A stretch of 14,513 nucleotides of DNA from Microbacteriaceae bacterium (GTDB taxonomy: Bacteria; Actinomycetota; Actinomycetes; Actinomycetales; Microbacteriaceae): assembly GCA_025464125.1 (NCBI GenBank), contig JAODLU010000321.1, positions 1 to 14,513 on the forward strand, written 5' to 3'. Numbering within the stretch: the first letter of the stretch is position 1; each line of letters opens with the position of its first letter. Shown here piece by piece: positions 13,537-14,513 of this stretch. The notes beneath the pieces were generated by a model. That model searched no databases, had not been told where the DNA came from, and was given only the letters and a program-made list of their open reading frames with translations. The translations under genes and the position numbers were made by a program.

Positions 13537-14513
13537 AGCCGTCCGCCTCGCGCTCAGCACGGTCATCGATCCGGAGATCCGCCGGCCGATAACCGAGCTC
13601 GACATGATCGGCTCGGTCGAGACGTCTGACTCGGGGGTCGCGACAGTCGGCGTGAAACTCACGATCGTGGGGTGTCCTGCAGCGCAGACCATCGAGCGCG
13701 ATGTGCGAGCTGCTGCGGCATCCATCACTGGGGTCACGGCCGTGGTGGTGGAGGTCAGCGTGATGACCCCTGGGGAGCGGCGTGCCCTGACGGAGAAACT
13801 GCTCGCTGGCCGAACCCGGGAGCCCCAGTTCGGGCCGGGCTCGCTTACCCAGATCTACGCGGTCACGAGCGGCAAGGGCGGAGTCGGCAAATCGACGGTA
13901 ACTGCCAACCTGGCCGTGGCGCTCGCAGCTCGGGGGCTGCGGGTTGGGCTGGTCGACGCCGACGTATTCGGTTTCTCGATACCCGGCCTGCTGGGCATCA
14001 GCGGCATGAAGCCGACGCGGGTGAACGAGATGATCCTGCCGCCGGTCGCGCACGATGTGAAGGTCATCTCCATCGGCATGTTCGTCGATGGCAGCACTGC
14101 TGTCTCGTGGCGTGGCCCGATGCTGCACCGCACGATCCAGCAGTTTTTGACCGACGTCTACTTCGGTGACCTGGACATCCTGCTGCTCGACCTGCCGCCG
14201 GGCACCGGCGACGTTGCGATCTCGGTCGGCCAGCTGTTGCCGCAGGCCGAGGTGATCGTGGTGACCACTCCGCAGCCCGCCGCCGCGGAGGTTGCGGAGC
14301 GCAGCGGCCTGGTGGCGCGACAGACCGGCCAGAAGGTGGTCGGGGTCATTGAGAACATGGCCGGTTTCGCGCAGGCCGATGGCTCAGTGCTCGAGCTGTT
14401 CGGCACTGGCGGGGGCGCGGATGTCGCGGCTCGCCTCTCCGCTGACCAGGAGTCAGAGGTGCCGCTGCTGGCATCCATTCCACTGAGCCTTGCGCTGCGG
14501 GCGGGCGGAGACA
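13517..14513 (+). CDS. mrp: Mrp/ApbC (NBP35-type) P-loop ATPase, 3'-truncated by window edge
   Basis: The 332 visible residues comprise an N-terminal MIP18/DUF59 domain (about 5-90, with VGCPAA at 51-56) and a Mrp ATPase domain with the deviant Walker A SGKGGVGKST (118-127), VDADVFGFSIPG (146-157), RGPMLHRT (199-206) and LDLPPGTGD (224-232). Mrp proteins carry and transfer Fe-S clusters. The CxxC motif that holds the bridging cluster in ApbC-type members is replaced by IENMAGFAQADGS (278-290), and Cys53 is the only cysteine visible. As I recall, loss of CxxC is shared by actinobacterial Mrp proteins. The ATG at 13517 lies inside the DUF1003 gene (20-bp overlap) with only a weak Shine-Dalgarno. 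An estimated 40-50 residues are missing at the right edge. Confidence 0.92.
   Translation, partial: MSRPSTEAVRLALSTVIDPEIRRPITELDMIGSVETSDSGVATVGVKLTIVGCPAAQTIERDVRAAAASITGVTAVVVEVSVMTPGERRALTEKLLAGRTREPQFGPGSLTQIYAVTSGKGGVGKSTVTANLAVALAARGLRVGLVDADVFGFSIPGLLGISGMKPTRVNEMILPPVAHDVKVISIGMFVDGSTAVSWRGPMLHRTIQQFLTDVYFGDLDILLLDLPPGTGDVAISVGQLLPQAEVIVVTTPQPAAAEVAERSGLVARQTGQKVVGVIENMAGFAQADGSVLELFGTGGGADVAARLSADQESEVPLLASIPLSLALRAGGD

Noticed and set aside
1..14513. Defence island or mobile element
   Set aside because: No transposase, integrase, terminal repeats, tRNA junction or compositional break is visible; the recombination genes are core AdnAB, not a phage or defence nuclease.

Overview
This window looks like ordinary chromosomal core sequence from a high-GC actinobacterium, most likely a member of the Microbacteriaceae. 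The evidence is GC-rich third codon positions, GTG starts, an AdnAB-type recombination helicase-nuclease pair, a DUF3107 gene, and actinobacterial gene neighbourhoods. As I recall, mycobacteria carry adnB-adnA, a DUF3107 gene, a ferritin-like gene and an RhlE-type helicase close together, and elsewhere an MgtE-N/CBS gene near mrp. I see no mobile element, CRISPR array, tRNA or rRNA.

Layout: (1) 1-6030, minus strand: an adnA-adnB operon for resection of DNA double-strand breaks. adnB runs off the left edge before its nuclease catalytic residues. (2) 6094-6622, plus strand: a leaderless DUF3107 gene followed after one base by a small three-helix membrane protein. (3) 6641-7360, minus strand: a ferritin-like (MiaE-like fold) protein converging on the previous pair. 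(4) 7435-9058, plus strand: a DEAD-box RNA helicase with an RG/GSN-repeat tail and an awkward start site. (5) 9151-10002, minus strand: a PHP-domain phosphoesterase, divergent from (6) 10078-11553, a Xaa-Pro aminopeptidase that ends at an intrinsic terminator. (7) 11649-14513, plus strand: three overlapping genes encoding a soluble PRC-barrel/MgtE-N/CBS protein, a DUF1003 membrane protein and the Mrp-family P-loop ATPase. Mrp runs off the right edge.

Three points stand out. First, the AdnA homologue contains no cysteine at all, so it has lost the four ligands of the iron-sulfur subdomain described in mycobacterial AdnA. The nuclease core is intact. Second, five of the seven transcription-unit starts in the window have a TAnnnT hexamer placed 6-7 nt before the start codon, the layout of leaderless mRNAs. 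Third, the DEAD-box helicase has no ATG, GTG or TTG where its conserved domain begins. The best-placed candidates are non-canonical (ATC, or ACG behind a good Shine-Dalgarno), or else a GTG that gives an unconvincing extension. I did not find a wholly new multi-gene system here.
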